Source: JAJPGZ01 sp038229295 (lineage in GTDB: Bacteria; Verrucomicrobiota; Verrucomicrobiia; Chthoniobacterales; UBA10450). Taken from it: 64,000 nt of DNA. Shown here piece by piece: positions 16,329-25,253 of the stretch. Position 1 is the stretch's first letter. Every line of letters starts with the position of its first letter. A model generated the notes under the pieces. The model made no database searches, was not told the origin of the DNA, and saw only the letters and a program-made list of their open reading frames with translations. The translations under genes and the position numbers were made by a program. The stretch spans positions 7,361-71,360 of the forward strand of contig JBBROO010000011.1 of assembly GCA_038229295.1 (NCBI GenBank). Reading direction: 5' to 3'.

Positions 16329-17594
16329 ATGGCGTACCTCAACGAGAATTATCTCAAGCTTCAGGCCAGCTATCTTTTTCCCGAGATCGCGCGGCGCGTG
16401 CGCGAGTTTTGCGAAAAGAATCCGGACGCGGCGAAGCGATTGATCCGCTGCGGCATCGGCGATGTGACCGAACCTTTGCCGCAGGCCGCGATCGACGCCA
16501 TGAAACGCGCGGCCGATGAACTAGGACATCGCGAAACATTTCGCGGATACGGCCCGGAACAAGGTTACGAGTTCCTAAGATCGACAATCGCGCAACACGA
16601 TTACCGCGACCGCAAGATCGACATCTCCGACGATGAGATTTTCGTGAGTGACGGATCGAAATGCGATTGCGGTTACATCCTCGATATTCTCGGCGACCAA
16701 AATAAGATCGCGATCACCGATCCGGTTTATCCGGTTTACGTCGACACGAATGTGATGGCCGGTCACACCGGCCCGGCCAAGAAGGACGGCAGCTACGACG
16801 GCCTCGTTTATTTGCCGTGCACAGCGGAGAACAATTTCGTTCCCGCCCCGCCAAAGGAACATGTCGATCTTGTTTATCTTTGTTTCCCTAACAACCCGAC
16901 CGGCGCAGTGGCGACGCGCGAGCAGCTGACACGTTGGGTCGAATACGCGCGAGAGCACAACGCCATCCTGCTTTTCGACGCTGCCTACGAAGCGTACATT
17001 TCACAGAACGAAGTTCCGCATTCGATTTTCGAAATAGAGGGTGCGCGTGATTGCGCGATTGAGTTTCGCAGTTGTTCCAAGACCGGCGGGTTCACCGGTG
17101 TGCGTTGCGGATTCACCGTGATGCCGAAAAGTCTTTTGGCGCAGACCGAGTCGGGAAAAAAGATGCCGCTGCATCCGTTGTGGCACCGGCGCTGGGCGAC
17201 GAAAGCGAACAGCGTGAGTTATCCGGTGCAACGCGCGGCGGAAGCGTTGTATTCGCCGGCAGGTCGCGCGCAAGTGCGCGGCTTGGTCGACCATTACATG
17301 GGCAATGCGAAAATCCTGCGCGATGCGGCCGCTAAGATCGACCCGCCTTCGCCCGGCTACGGCGCGGCAGGCATGGAAGTTTTCGGAGGGACGAACGCGC
17401 CTTATATCTGGGTGCGAACCCCGAACGGCCTAACGAGCTGGGAAATGTTCGATCGCATGCTGAACGAGCTCAATGTCGTCGTTACGCCCGGCAGCGGATT
17501 TGGCGCGCAAGGCGAAGGTTATTTCCGAATCTCGGCATTCAACAGCCGCGAAAACGCCGAAGAAGTCGCGCGGCGTCTCGGTGCTTTTCGTTAG
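16329..17594 (+). CDS. dapL: LL-diaminopimelate aminotransferase
   Basis: A 421-residue PLP enzyme converting tetrahydrodipicolinate directly to LL-diaminopimelate in lysine and peptidoglycan synthesis. The start MAYLNENYLKLQASYLFPEI and RCGIGDVTEPLP..RGYGPEQGYEFLR are diagnostic for DapL. The PLP Lys is in SCSKTGGFTGVRCGFTV, and the substrate-binding Arg is in the C-terminal GYFRISAFNSR. DapL replaces the succinylase/acetylase branch and is used by Verrucomicrobiota, Chlamydiae and plants among others. Its stop overlaps an inverted pair of the 9-mer. Confidence 0.96.
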   Translation: MAYLNENYLKLQASYLFPEIARRVREFCEKNPDAAKRLIRCGIGDVTEPLPQAAIDAMKRAADELGHRETFRGYGPEQGYEFLRSTIAQHDYRDRKIDISDDEIFVSDGSKCDCGYILDILGDQNKIAITDPVYPVYVDTNVMAGHTGPAKKDGSYDGLVYLPCTAENNFVPAPPKEHVDLVYLCFPNNPTGAVATREQLTRWVEYAREHNAILLFDAAYEAYISQNEVPHSIFEIEGARDCAIEFRSCSKTGGFTGVRCGFTVMPKSLLAQTESGKKMPLHPLWHRRWATKANSVSYPVQRAAEALYSPAGRAQVRGLVDHYMGNAKILRDAAAKIDPPSPGYGAAGMEVFGGTNAPYIWVRTPNGLTSWEMFDRMLNELNVVVTPGSGFGAQGEGYFRISAFNSRENAEEVARRLGAFR

Positions 17595-17618
17595 ATCGAC
17601 ATCGACTCTTGTCGATCT
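17593..17618. terminator. Inverted pair of the 9-mer directly after dapL
   Basis: AGATCGACA, eight bases, TGTCGATCT: a perfect 9-bp stem that begins inside the dapL stop codon. No T-run follows. The position is that of a terminator built from two opposed copies of the dispersed motif, as known for uptake sequences in Neisseria and Haemophilus; function here is inferred. Confidence 0.5.
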
Positions 17619-17645
17619 AGTCGAGTCGCGTAACGTTTCGCAGCT

Positions 17646-18149
17646 TTGGAGAAAACGAGTCTTCCCAATCAAAATCTGCCGCAGCTTTACCGCTTTTGCT
17701 TTCTCATGCTCGGCGATGCGGCCAAAGCGCAGGAAGTTTTTCAGGCGATGATGCACGAAGCGTCGTTGCGCGCGGCGCAGGGGGAATTGCCGAAAGACCG
17801 GCTCTGGCTTTTTCGCGACGCACGCTTTCGCTGTCTGGAATCGAGTGAGCAAGGTTTGCAGGCTGAAGATGTCGATCTTGAAGAGCATCCCATCGACGCG
17901 AACGCGCCGAAACAAATCGAGAAGCTCGAGCCGACGCAACTCGCCATCTGGATTTCGGGTGCGCCCGATCCGCAACGCAGCGCGCTCGCACTTTTTTATC
18001 TCGACGAATTCGATCACGAAGAACTGCTGGGATTGACCGAACTCAAAACGGGCGAGCTGGCGAAATTCATCGGCAACGCCCGACAGGAATTTCAAGCCTG
18101 GCTCAACGCCACCTTTCCTCAGGACGAGCCGCCGGAGGAGCAATTGTGA
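17646..18149 (+). CDS. Sigma-70-like (ECF-like) protein
   Basis: A 167-residue protein with a region-2-like start (LPQLYRFCFLMLGDAAKAQEVFQAMMHEA) and a C-terminal region-4-like segment (PDPQRSALALFYLDEFDHEELLGLTELKTGELAKFIGNARQEFQAWL), the layout of ECF sigma factors. The acidic linker contains the motif-encoded DVDL. The match is divergent and the -10-binding part is weak, so it may be a degenerate regulator. The start is TTG at 17646. It overlaps the next gene by GTGA, as sigma/anti-sigma pairs often do. Confidence 0.6.
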   Translation: MEKTSLPNQNLPQLYRFCFLMLGDAAKAQEVFQAMMHEASLRAAQGELPKDRLWLFRDARFRCLESSEQGLQAEDVDLEEHPIDANAPKQIEKLEPTQLAIWISGAPDPQRSALALFYLDEFDHEELLGLTELKTGELAKFIGNARQEFQAWLNATFPQDEPPEEQL

Positions 18150-18916
18150 AAATGCCGCGCCTCTCCCGTCGTCAACGCATGTTGATGCGATGCGCGCCGT
18201 TCAATGACGAGCGCATTCATGATCGCGCCATGCGCGCGGCTGTGTTTCGCGTGCGCAAGACGGACGAGTTCGCGCATCAGCTCGCGTTCGATCGCGCGGT
18301 CGCGGCCCTGGCGCAGGCGATTCCGATCCCGGCGGAAGTTACGGAATGGCTTTCCAAAGGAACATTTGTCGCGCCGCCGAAATGGTCCTGGAAAAGAACT
18401 TTGCAGAATCCGGTCGTGCTGGCGTGCGCCGTAGCGGTCGGAGTGATAGCGGGCATTCTCGTTTTCAAGCTGGTCGAACGGATGAACGAATTTCCGGGCG
18501 AGACAACGGCAAAGCGATTGTTAGTCGTGGCGGCATCTGCGAAACCGATGATGCTGGATCCCGTGAAGACGGATGCCGGTGCGCTCGGCGATTTCTTTTT
18601 CATGAAGCACCGGCTGGCGCATTACGATGTGCCGGCGGAATTCGCGGAGCTGAAAACACTTGGATGCCGCGCGTTCGATGACGAGGAAGGCCAGCGCGTG
18701 GGGCAGGTTTGGGTGGTCGAAAAGCGGATGCAGTTTTTTCTTTTCCCGGCCGAGCGCGATCCGAAGACCGGAGCGGCCCGCCATTTCGACGGCTGGCGTT
18801 ATGTGGATCAAGACCGCTGGACCGGCGTCGTGCACGAAGAAAACGGTGTTTGTTTCATGGCCGCGGTGCGCGGGAGCGAAAAAGATCTGGCGCCTTACAT
18901 TTCGAAGAAGGAATAG
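18146..18916 (+). CDS. Single-pass membrane protein, possible anti-sigma partner
   Basis: A 256-residue protein coupled to the sigma-like gene (GTG start inside its TGA). A cytoplasmic N-terminal part of about 90 residues rich in Arg is followed by one clear membrane helix (NPVVLACAVAVGVIAGILVFKLV, about 93-115) and an external domain of about 140 residues. The topology (cytosolic tail, one helix, outer domain) fits an anti-sigma factor, but no ZAS zinc motif or known domain is visible. The outer domain ends in VVHEENGVCFMAAVRGSEKDLAPYI. Function inferred from position only. Confidence 0.6.
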   Translation: MKMPRLSRRQRMLMRCAPFNDERIHDRAMRAAVFRVRKTDEFAHQLAFDRAVAALAQAIPIPAEVTEWLSKGTFVAPPKWSWKRTLQNPVVLACAVAVGVIAGILVFKLVERMNEFPGETTAKRLLVVAASAKPMMLDPVKTDAGALGDFFFMKHRLAHYDVPAEFAELKTLGCRAFDDEEGQRVGQVWVVEKRMQFFLFPAERDPKTGAARHFDGWRYVDQDRWTGVVHEENGVCFMAAVRGSEKDLAPYISKKE

Positions 18917-18953
18917 ATCGACATCTCGTAAGATCGACATGTGCGCGGTCGCG

Positions 18954-18981
18954 TTGACACTTCCTCGTGCGCGCTTCAACT
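18954..18981 (+). promoter_or_regulatory. Putative promoter of tRNA-Met
   Basis: TTGACA at 18954-18959 with a poor -10 (TCAACT, 18976-18981) 16 bases on, and the tRNA 5' end 16 bases further. Confidence 0.35.
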
Positions 18982-18996
18982 TTGTCGCCGCCTCAC

Positions 18997-19068
18997 GCCA
19001 GGGTAGCTCAGTGGTAGAGCAGGGGACTCATAAGCCCTTGGTCGGGAGTTCAACTCTCCCCCCTGGCA
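18997..19068 (+). tRNA. tRNA-Met (CAT), elongator type
   Basis: A cloverleaf folds by hand: acceptor GCCAGGG (18997-19003) with CCCTGGC (19061-19067), D-stem GCTC/GAGC, anticodon stem GGGGA/GCCCT with loop CTCATAA, T-stem GGGAG/CTCCC with loop TTCAACT, discriminator A. Base 1 pairs with base 72, so it is not the initiator. The anticodon stem has an A.G mismatch next to the loop. The CCA end is not encoded. A CAT anticodon could also mean tRNA-Ile after lysidine modification. Confidence 0.93.
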
Positions 19069-19075
19069 CTTTTTT

Positions 19076-20587
19076 ATGACGAGCGATTTTGCGGCAAAAA
19101 TTTTCGCGGGCGGAAAAGATTACCAGCTGACGCGATTCGTTATTCTGCGTTTGTTAGGTTTCGTTTACGCGATCGCCTTTCTCGTGGCGGTGAATCAGCT
19201 CGTGCCGTTGATCGGGGAACACGGAATCACTCCGGCAAATCATTTTCTGGAACGGATTCAATCGCATTTCGGTTCGCGCACAGCGGCGATGCTGCAAGTG
19301 CCGACGCTCTTTTGGTTCGGCATCTCCGATCATGCATTGTCGATCTTTGCCTGGATTGGTCTCGCGCTTTCGCTTGTCGTCGTCGCCGGATACGCCAACG
19401 CAATCATCATGTCGATCTTGTGGGCGATGTACATGTCGATCGTCCACGTCGGGCAAATCTGGTACGGGTACGGTTGGGAAACGCAACTTCTCGAGACCGG
19501 CTTCTTATCGATCTTTCTCTGTTCGTTAGTCGAGGCGCGGCCATTTCCGAAACGTCCGCCGCCGCTTCTCGTCATCTGGTTATTTCGCTGGCTCGGATTT
19601 CGCATCATGATCGGCGCCGGTCTCATCAAACTACGCGGCGACGCGTGTTGGCGCGATCTCACTTGCCTCTATTACCATTACGAGACGCAGCCGATCCCGA
19701 GCCCGATCAGTCGTTATCTCCATTTCGCGCCGCACTGGTTTCACAACATCGAAACCGCCTGGAATCATTTCATCGAATTGATCGTGCCGTGGTTTTCATT
19801 CGGGCCGCGCCACGCACGCCACATTGCCGGCGTGCTGCTCGTTAGCTTCCAAATATTTCTCATTATCAGCGGCAACCTGTCGTTCCTGAATTACGTGACG
19901 ATCATTCCATTCATCGCTTGCTTCGATGATTCGTTTTGGCGGAAAATTCTTCCGCGGTCGCTGGTCAATCGCGCTAACGAATCTGAGCCATCGCGCGTCC
20001 AGTTCGGCCTCAGCATCGCATTGTCGATCTTAGTGGCATATCTCAGCATCGCGCCGGTAACCAATTTGATTTCCGCACGGCAGATCATGAATTCGTCATT
20101 CGATCCGTTCGATCTGGTGAATACCTACGGCGCCTTCGGCGTGGTCGGTCGGGAACGCGAGGAAATTATTTTCGAAGGCACCGACGATGCCGTCATCACC
20201 GGCGATACAAAATGGAAGGAGTACGAATTCAAAGCAAAACCAGGCGACCCGAATCGCCGTCCGCCATTCGTCGCGCCATATCAACCGCGCATTGACTGGC
20301 AAATCTGGTTCGCGGCCATGGCCTCACCCGGCGATTATCCGTGGACGCTTCACTTCGTTTGGAAACTTTTGCATAACGACCGCGGCACACTCTCGCTTAT
20401 CGCGAACAATCCATTCCCGGATTCCGCTCCGCATTACGTTCGCGCGCGACTCTATCGGTACCAATTCGCGCCGATCGGCGACCATGGCTGGTGGAAAAGA
20501 GAACCAATCGGCGAATGGCTTCCTCCGCTCACGATCGACGATGCGGAGCTCCGGCGCTTTCTTACGGCGATGGATTGGCTTGAATAG
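19076..20587 (+). CDS. Lipase maturation factor-like membrane protein
   Basis: A 503-residue protein starting 7 bp after the tRNA. The N-terminal two thirds has many membrane helices; WYGYGWETQLLETGFLSIFL and the following MIGAGLIKLRGDACWRDLTCLYYHYETQPIPSPISRYLHFAPHWFH are hallmarks of the lipase maturation factor (LMF1/2) family. The C-terminal soluble part includes EEIIFEGTDD...WKEYEFKAKPGDPNRRPPFVAPYQPRIDWQIWFAAM. In animals the family helps fold secreted lipases in the ER; the bacterial role is not established. Confidence 0.88.
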   Translation: MTSDFAAKIFAGGKDYQLTRFVILRLLGFVYAIAFLVAVNQLVPLIGEHGITPANHFLERIQSHFGSRTAAMLQVPTLFWFGISDHALSIFAWIGLALSLVVVAGYANAIIMSILWAMYMSIVHVGQIWYGYGWETQLLETGFLSIFLCSLVEARPFPKRPPPLLVIWLFRWLGFRIMIGAGLIKLRGDACWRDLTCLYYHYETQPIPSPISRYLHFAPHWFHNIETAWNHFIELIVPWFSFGPRHARHIAGVLLVSFQIFLIISGNLSFLNYVTIIPFIACFDDSFWRKILPRSLVNRANESEPSRVQFGLSIALSILVAYLSIAPVTNLISARQIMNSSFDPFDLVNTYGAFGVVGREREEIIFEGTDDAVITGDTKWKEYEFKAKPGDPNRRPPFVAPYQPRIDWQIWFAAMASPGDYPWTLHFVWKLLHNDRGTLSLIANNPFPDSAPHYVRARLYRYQFAPIGDHGWWKREPIGEWLPPLTIDDAELRRFLTAMDWLE

Positions 20588-20631
20588 CGCTCGACAACGA
20601 AATGAAAGCGCTTTCTCTCTGAGTTGATTCA

Positions 20632-21876
20632 ATGCTGTTGCGAAATTTCACATGGCTGCTGCTTCTAGGATTTGGTTTGCTTTCAGGGCCCGGCGTCGAT
20701 GGTTCGGCGGCGTTGTCGCCCGAAAGATCGACATCTTCCGCATCGTCGAAACTGGGCGCTGAAGTTGGAGTCGATGCCGTTGCTTTGCTTTTTCTTCCCG
20801 ACCATCTGTTCATGAAATCTGCAACTGCTGTCAGCACCGATTATCTGAAGCGGATCGCCGATCCGAAGTCGCCGTTGCAGTCGACTCACGCGGCGTATGC
20901 GCAGGGAAAGATCAATCGGCGAGAAGTGATGGAACGGCTGCCGCATGTGGCCATGATCGGCGATAGTCTGTCGAAAAATGCTTATGTCTCTTCGATTCCA
21001 AGTACGTTTTGGCGCGCGCGAACGGAGAGGCGCCGCGATTGGTTCCTCGATACCGATCCTTCGCCAGCGAGTGTCTACAGCGTTTTTGAAAGGCTGGAAA
21101 AAATCACGCCGCTGGTCGCAACGGAGCACAGCGGGGTGGGAGCGATCGTGGACCGGGGCGATGTGCGAGAAAATTTTGTCCGGCGACTTGTGCGCACGCG
21201 AAATTTCTCCGGCCAGGTCGATCAAGTTCTAAAGGCGCGTCGATATCCCGATCTCGTTATGCTTTGGATCGGGCATAACAATCTCGATTGGGCGGCGGGA
21301 ATGTCGCCTAACGAACGGGCGCATCCGGAGAAGCGTTTCGAAGAGTCTGCTAAAATTTTCGAGAAAAATTATCGGCGTCAGGTGCTGCGATTAATCGCTC
21401 GGGCGGAAAAGGAAGAGCACAAGGTGTCGATCGTGGTGTTTGGTCTGGTTAATTTCGAAGCCTTCTTCAAAGCGCGCGAAGAAGCGGAGGCATTGCGCGC
21501 GAAGAATCGGAAGTTGTATCCGTATCTGGAAATCGATTACGGGCATTTTCTTTCCATGCGACCGGAATATCGCGGCGGCATGATTCGGCTTTCCCGCAAG
21601 ATCGACAAGGAACTTGAGGCGATGGTAACGGATTTGAATCACGGCTGCCCGCCTAACGTGCAACTGCGATACTCCGATGCGCTGGCGAATGTCGACATCG
21701 GCCGCGCGGAATTGATTCACGACATGGACGCATGGCATCCCTCGGTAAAAGGCCACAGCCTTTTGGCCAAGGCCGCGTTCAGTGCGCTTCGGCCGAGTTT
21801 GGAATTTTTGGCGATCGAGGCGATCAAGAAAGAATCAGACGTTTCCCATCTCGGCGATCATGGCGCGGGCCGCTGA
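20632..21876 (+). CDS. Secreted SGNH/GDSL-type hydrolase-like protein
   Basis: A 414-residue protein with an N-terminal signal or anchor (LLRNFTWLLLLGFGLLSGPG). SGNH blocks can be seen: block I VAMIGDSLSKN (Ser), block III LVMLWIGHNNLDW (Asn), and a C-terminal DMDAWHPSVKGHSLLA (Asp and His, block V). It would act on an ester or acyl group in the envelope or outside the cell; the substrate is unknown. It ends convergently with, and overlaps by 42 bp, the cyclase gene on the other strand. Confidence 0.75.
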   Translation: MLLRNFTWLLLLGFGLLSGPGVDGSAALSPERSTSSASSKLGAEVGVDAVALLFLPDHLFMKSATAVSTDYLKRIADPKSPLQSTHAAYAQGKINRREVMERLPHVAMIGDSLSKNAYVSSIPSTFWRARTERRRDWFLDTDPSPASVYSVFERLEKITPLVATEHSGVGAIVDRGDVRENFVRRLVRTRNFSGQVDQVLKARRYPDLVMLWIGHNNLDWAAGMSPNERAHPEKRFEESAKIFEKNYRRQVLRLIARAEKEEHKVSIVVFGLVNFEAFFKAREEAEALRAKNRKLYPYLEIDYGHFLSMRPEYRGGMIRLSRKIDKELEAMVTDLNHGCPPNVQLRYSDALANVDIGRAELIHDMDAWHPSVKGHSLLAKAAFSALRPSLEFLAIEAIKKESDVSHLGDHGAGR

Positions 21877-24800
21877 TTCTTCAGCTTCAAGACTGCACTC
21901 GTGGGCGAGTGACACCGCTTTCTTCAGCGTATTAGCGGCGCCATCCCGATCTGAACACGCCAGTTCTGCTTTCGCCTGAGCAAGCATCGAGCGGGCAAGA
22001 TCATACTTCGCGTCGATTTTTCCCAGAAGCAGCGAACTTTTCGCGAGATGCGCGACAGCTTCACTGACCCGATCGGGAATTACAGTCAGCGTTCGACCCA
22101 AAGCTCGTTCGGCCAGCGCTTCGGCAATGGCGCTGCCCGCAACTTTAGCTAGCGTGAGAGCCTCCTCGGCTTTCTTCAACGCCGCGCCGGCATCGCCGGA
22201 TTGCAGCAATGTTTCCGCTTCAATCGCGGCGAACCATTCTCCGAGAAGCAATCGGCCGCCTAACGGTTTGGCTGCTTCGCGCGCATCGCTCCAGTGTTTC
22301 AACGATTCGGAACAATTTCCGACGGCGGCCAGTCCCCACGCGACAAAGGAGTTTGTCGAATACCGAAACATGGCGTCGCCACTTTTTTCAGCGACCGCCA
22401 ACGCCGTTCGTGCGCTCTCGATTCCGTCGGCATACTTGCCTGCCACCAAATGAATCAATGCCAGTCCGGTATGCGCCATCGCTTCGGCGTTTTGGTCGCG
22501 GCCGAGCCGGGCAATTTCGAGAGCGCCGTTCAAATCGGACAAGCCATTGGCATAATCGCCCATGCAAGCGCGTGAGCTGCCGCGATACATATAAGCAAAC
22601 AACACTTCGTGACGATTGTTGGCCGCTTCCAAAAGCGGAATTGCCTGGTCGAGCAGTTGTTCAGATTTTTTGAATTGGCCCTGCATGAAAAGAACGCGGC
22701 CGATGACCGCGCCGGGCAGCGCTAACAATTCGGGATCTCCCAGCATCGGTGCGACGGCCAAAACTTTTTGGAAGTAGCCGATCGCTTCCCGCAATTTGCC
22801 GCCGTAATAATGTGCGCGTCCGATCCAAAGTTGAATGCGTCCCAGCCGCACTGGATCGTCGAGCGATTGCGCCACACTTTCGGCTTCCAGAAGTCGGGCC
22901 AGATTTTTCTCCGGTGACTCGGCCTGCAATGACGCGCCGACAAGTTTGATGGTGATGTCGATGTACTGCTGGAGATGCGGCGGATCTTTCTCGAAGCGCT
23001 CGAGACACTCCAGCGCGCGCCGGTAATGCGAGCGCGCCTCCGCGTAGGCACAAACTCGGAACGCTCCATCGGCTGAGCGAACGGAATGTTGGAGCGCTTT
23101 TTCCCACGATTCCGCGCTGAAATAGTGATACGCCAGGAGCCCGCTAAACTCGTCGATCCGCTGCACGAAGATTCCCTCCATCGCTTCACCGACTTTCTGG
23201 TGCAGAAGTTTGCGCGCCGGCGCGAGCAAGGTCTGGTAGGCGACTTCCTGCATTAGCGCATGCTTAAAAATATATTCAATCTCGGGGACACGCGAACGTT
23301 CCCGGACCAGATCTGCTTCCTGAAGCGCGCTTAATTGTGGATCGAGTGGATCCGGCCCGCTCCCCATTTTCTCCAGAATCCGGTAGAAGAAAACGCGTCC
23401 GATCACGGCCGCTTTTTGAATCACGCGCTTTGATTCCTCCGGAAGCCGATCCAAACGCGAGAGCAGCACTCCCTGTAAAGTATCAGGAACGTGAAGCGTT
23501 TCGACCAATTCGCTGACTTCCCAACCGCGCTCGCTTTTTGTCAGAACGCCTCTTTCAATGAGCGAACGCAGCACTTCTTCGAGAAAGAATGGGTTGCCCC
23601 CGGATTTATCGAGAATTTCCTCACTGAGTTTTTCCGGCAAATAATTTCCGCCGAGCAATTGTTCGACTAAACCCCGGCTCGATTCCGCGGAGAGCGGCTC
23701 CAGTGAAATATTAGTTAGGCGGCTGCGATGCTCATCCAGCGCCGCCCGAAGTTTTTCCCAGTGTCCGGCCGGATCATTGGCGGTGCGGCTCACCCCAATA
23801 ATGGCGATTCGTCCGCGGGTCGCCAGGGGCAGAAGATGACCCAGAAGCTCGATCGAACTGTGATCGGCCCAATGCAGATCCTCCAACAGAATAACGACCG
23901 GCTTTTCCTCGGACAGGCGCAGCAGCAGTTGCTCGATGATCCCGAAAAGGCGAACGCGGAACGCTTCTCCTTTGAGTTGCTTTAGAATTTCAAGCTCGGC
24001 CTCGGAGAGATGTAAGACCAACAATTGCGCCAGCACCGGATACACATCGGGTTCGCCCGGAAACATCTTGTCGATGTACGCGCGCAGCGCGTTTTGCGCC
24101 GCCTCTTCTCCCTGCTCATCCGCAATGCCGACGTGGCGTCGCAACAAATCCAGGAACGGCCCGTAGCTCAGCGTGTGGCTGAAAGCGAAACATCGTCCTT
24201 CCAGCCACGTGAATTTTCCCGCCGCCGCCCGACGGATATCCGACAGCAGGCGCGTTTTTCCGACACCGGCTTCGCCATAAACAAATGCAATGCATCCTTC
24301 GCCCGCTTCGACTCCGTCGAGACATTTTTCCAATCTTGCCAGCTCGTCGGCGCGACCCATCAAAGGAGAAACGAGACCTTCAAGACCGCGTACCTTCTCC
24401 GGTTGAATCTTGGCGCCGATCAATTCGAAAATCGGAAGCGAATCCTTTTTCCCTTTTACCCGAATCGGATCGAGCGCTTTGAAATTAAAAGCGCCATGCG
24501 TCAAGCGGTGCGTACTTTGGCTAACGAAAATCTGGCCACCGGTCGCCGCGCTCTCCAACCGTGACGCCACATTCACCGTGTCGCCCATAACGGTGTAACT
24601 CATGCGCAAATCATTGCCGACATTTCCGGCGATCACCGTCCCCGAATTGATTCCGATGTGCAGACTCAAGGGCTCTTTCAACTTGTCGATCCAACGGCGA
24701 TTAAACGCTTCCAGACGTTCTCTCATCGCCAGACATGCGCGCAACGCGCGTTCGGCATCATCTTCCAGCGCGATGGGCGCGCCGAAAACCGCCATCACGC

Positions 24801-25227
24801 AATCGCCAATAAATTTGTCCACCATCCCTTCGTGCTGGTAAACGGCGGTCGTTAGTTCCTTCATGCAATCATTTGCAAACGCCGCCACCTCTTCCGCATC
24901 GAGCCGCTCCGAAAGCGCAGTGAACCCGGAAATATCGGCGAAGATCACGGTGACCTGCCGGCGCTCGCCTTCCACCTGACCGCTCGCACGAATTTTTTCG
25001 GCCAGATGTTTCGGGATATAACTTTGTAACTGGGCCAGTAAATCTTGATCGGGCGAACCTCGTTCGAGAGCCGCCGCCGCTGCGTCTTCGAGAAGGGAAT
25101 CGAGTAAATTGCGCAGCGGCTTGAGAGTGAGCTCAACCGTCGCGTCCCCGAGCGTGGCGCGTTGACCTTCCTGAGCGGCGATGGCCGCGCGCAGTTGCGC
25201 GATCTGCTCCTCGCGAGAGTTCTTCAC
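21835..25227 (-). CDS. Class III nucleotidyl cyclase fused to AAA/NACHT-like ATPase and TPR repeats
   Basis: An 1130-residue multidomain signalling protein. After a short N-terminal helical region comes a class III adenylate/guanylate cyclase domain (about 65-265). It has the metal Asp in IFADISGFTALSERLD, VDKFIGDCVMAVFGAP with the second Asp, and NVASRLESAA. An ATPase domain follows with Walker A YGEAGVGKTRLL and a Walker B-like VVILLEDLHWAD. The C-terminal 450 residues are TPR-like helical repeats (ERALEC..., AIGYFQKVLAVAP). The architecture matches bacterial cyclase-ATPase-TPR proteins; the signal is unknown. No exact copy of the 9-mer falls in this gene, unlike nearly all neighbours of this size. 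Confidence 0.9.
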   Translation of the reverse strand: MKNSREEQIAQLRAAIAAQEGQRATLGDATVELTLKPLRNLLDSLLEDAAAAALERGSPDQDLLAQLQSYIPKHLAEKIRASGQVEGERRQVTVIFADISGFTALSERLDAEEVAAFANDCMKELTTAVYQHEGMVDKFIGDCVMAVFGAPIALEDDAERALRACLAMRERLEAFNRRWIDKLKEPLSLHIGINSGTVIAGNVGNDLRMSYTVMGDTVNVASRLESAATGGQIFVSQSTHRLTHGAFNFKALDPIRVKGKKDSLPIFELIGAKIQPEKVRGLEGLVSPLMGRADELARLEKCLDGVEAGEGCIAFVYGEAGVGKTRLLSDIRRAAAGKFTWLEGRCFAFSHTLSYGPFLDLLRRHVGIADEQGEEAAQNALRAYIDKMFPGEPDVYPVLAQLLVLHLSEAELEILKQLKGEAFRVRLFGIIEQLLLRLSEEKPVVILLEDLHWADHSSIELLGHLLPLATRGRIAIIGVSRTANDPAGHWEKLRAALDEHRSRLTNISLEPLSAESSRGLVEQLLGGNYLPEKLSEEILDKSGGNPFFLEEVLRSLIERGVLTKSERGWEVSELVETLHVPDTLQGVLLSRLDRLPEESKRVIQKAAVIGRVFFYRILEKMGSGPDPLDPQLSALQEADLVRERSRVPEIEYIFKHALMQEVAYQTLLAPARKLLHQKVGEAMEGIFVQRIDEFSGLLAYHYFSAESWEKALQHSVRSADGAFRVCAYAEARSHYRRALECLERFEKDPPHLQQYIDITIKLVGASLQAESPEKNLARLLEAESVAQSLDDPVRLGRIQLWIGRAHYYGGKLREAIGYFQKVLAVAPMLGDPELLALPGAVIGRVLFMQGQFKKSEQLLDQAIPLLEAANNRHEVLFAYMYRGSSRACMGDYANGLSDLNGALEIARLGRDQNAEAMAHTGLALIHLVAGKYADGIESARTALAVAEKSGDAMFRYSTNSFVAWGLAAVGNCSESLKHWSDAREAAKPLGGRLLLGEWFAAIEAETLLQSGDAGAALKKAEEALTLAKVAGSAIAEALAERALGRTLTVIPDRVSEAVAHLAKSSLLLGKIDAKYDLARSMLAQAKAELACSDRDGAANTLKKAVSLAHECSLEAEESAARAMIAEMGNV

Positions 25228-25253
25228 GACCGCCTTGTATCATTTTCCACGCC

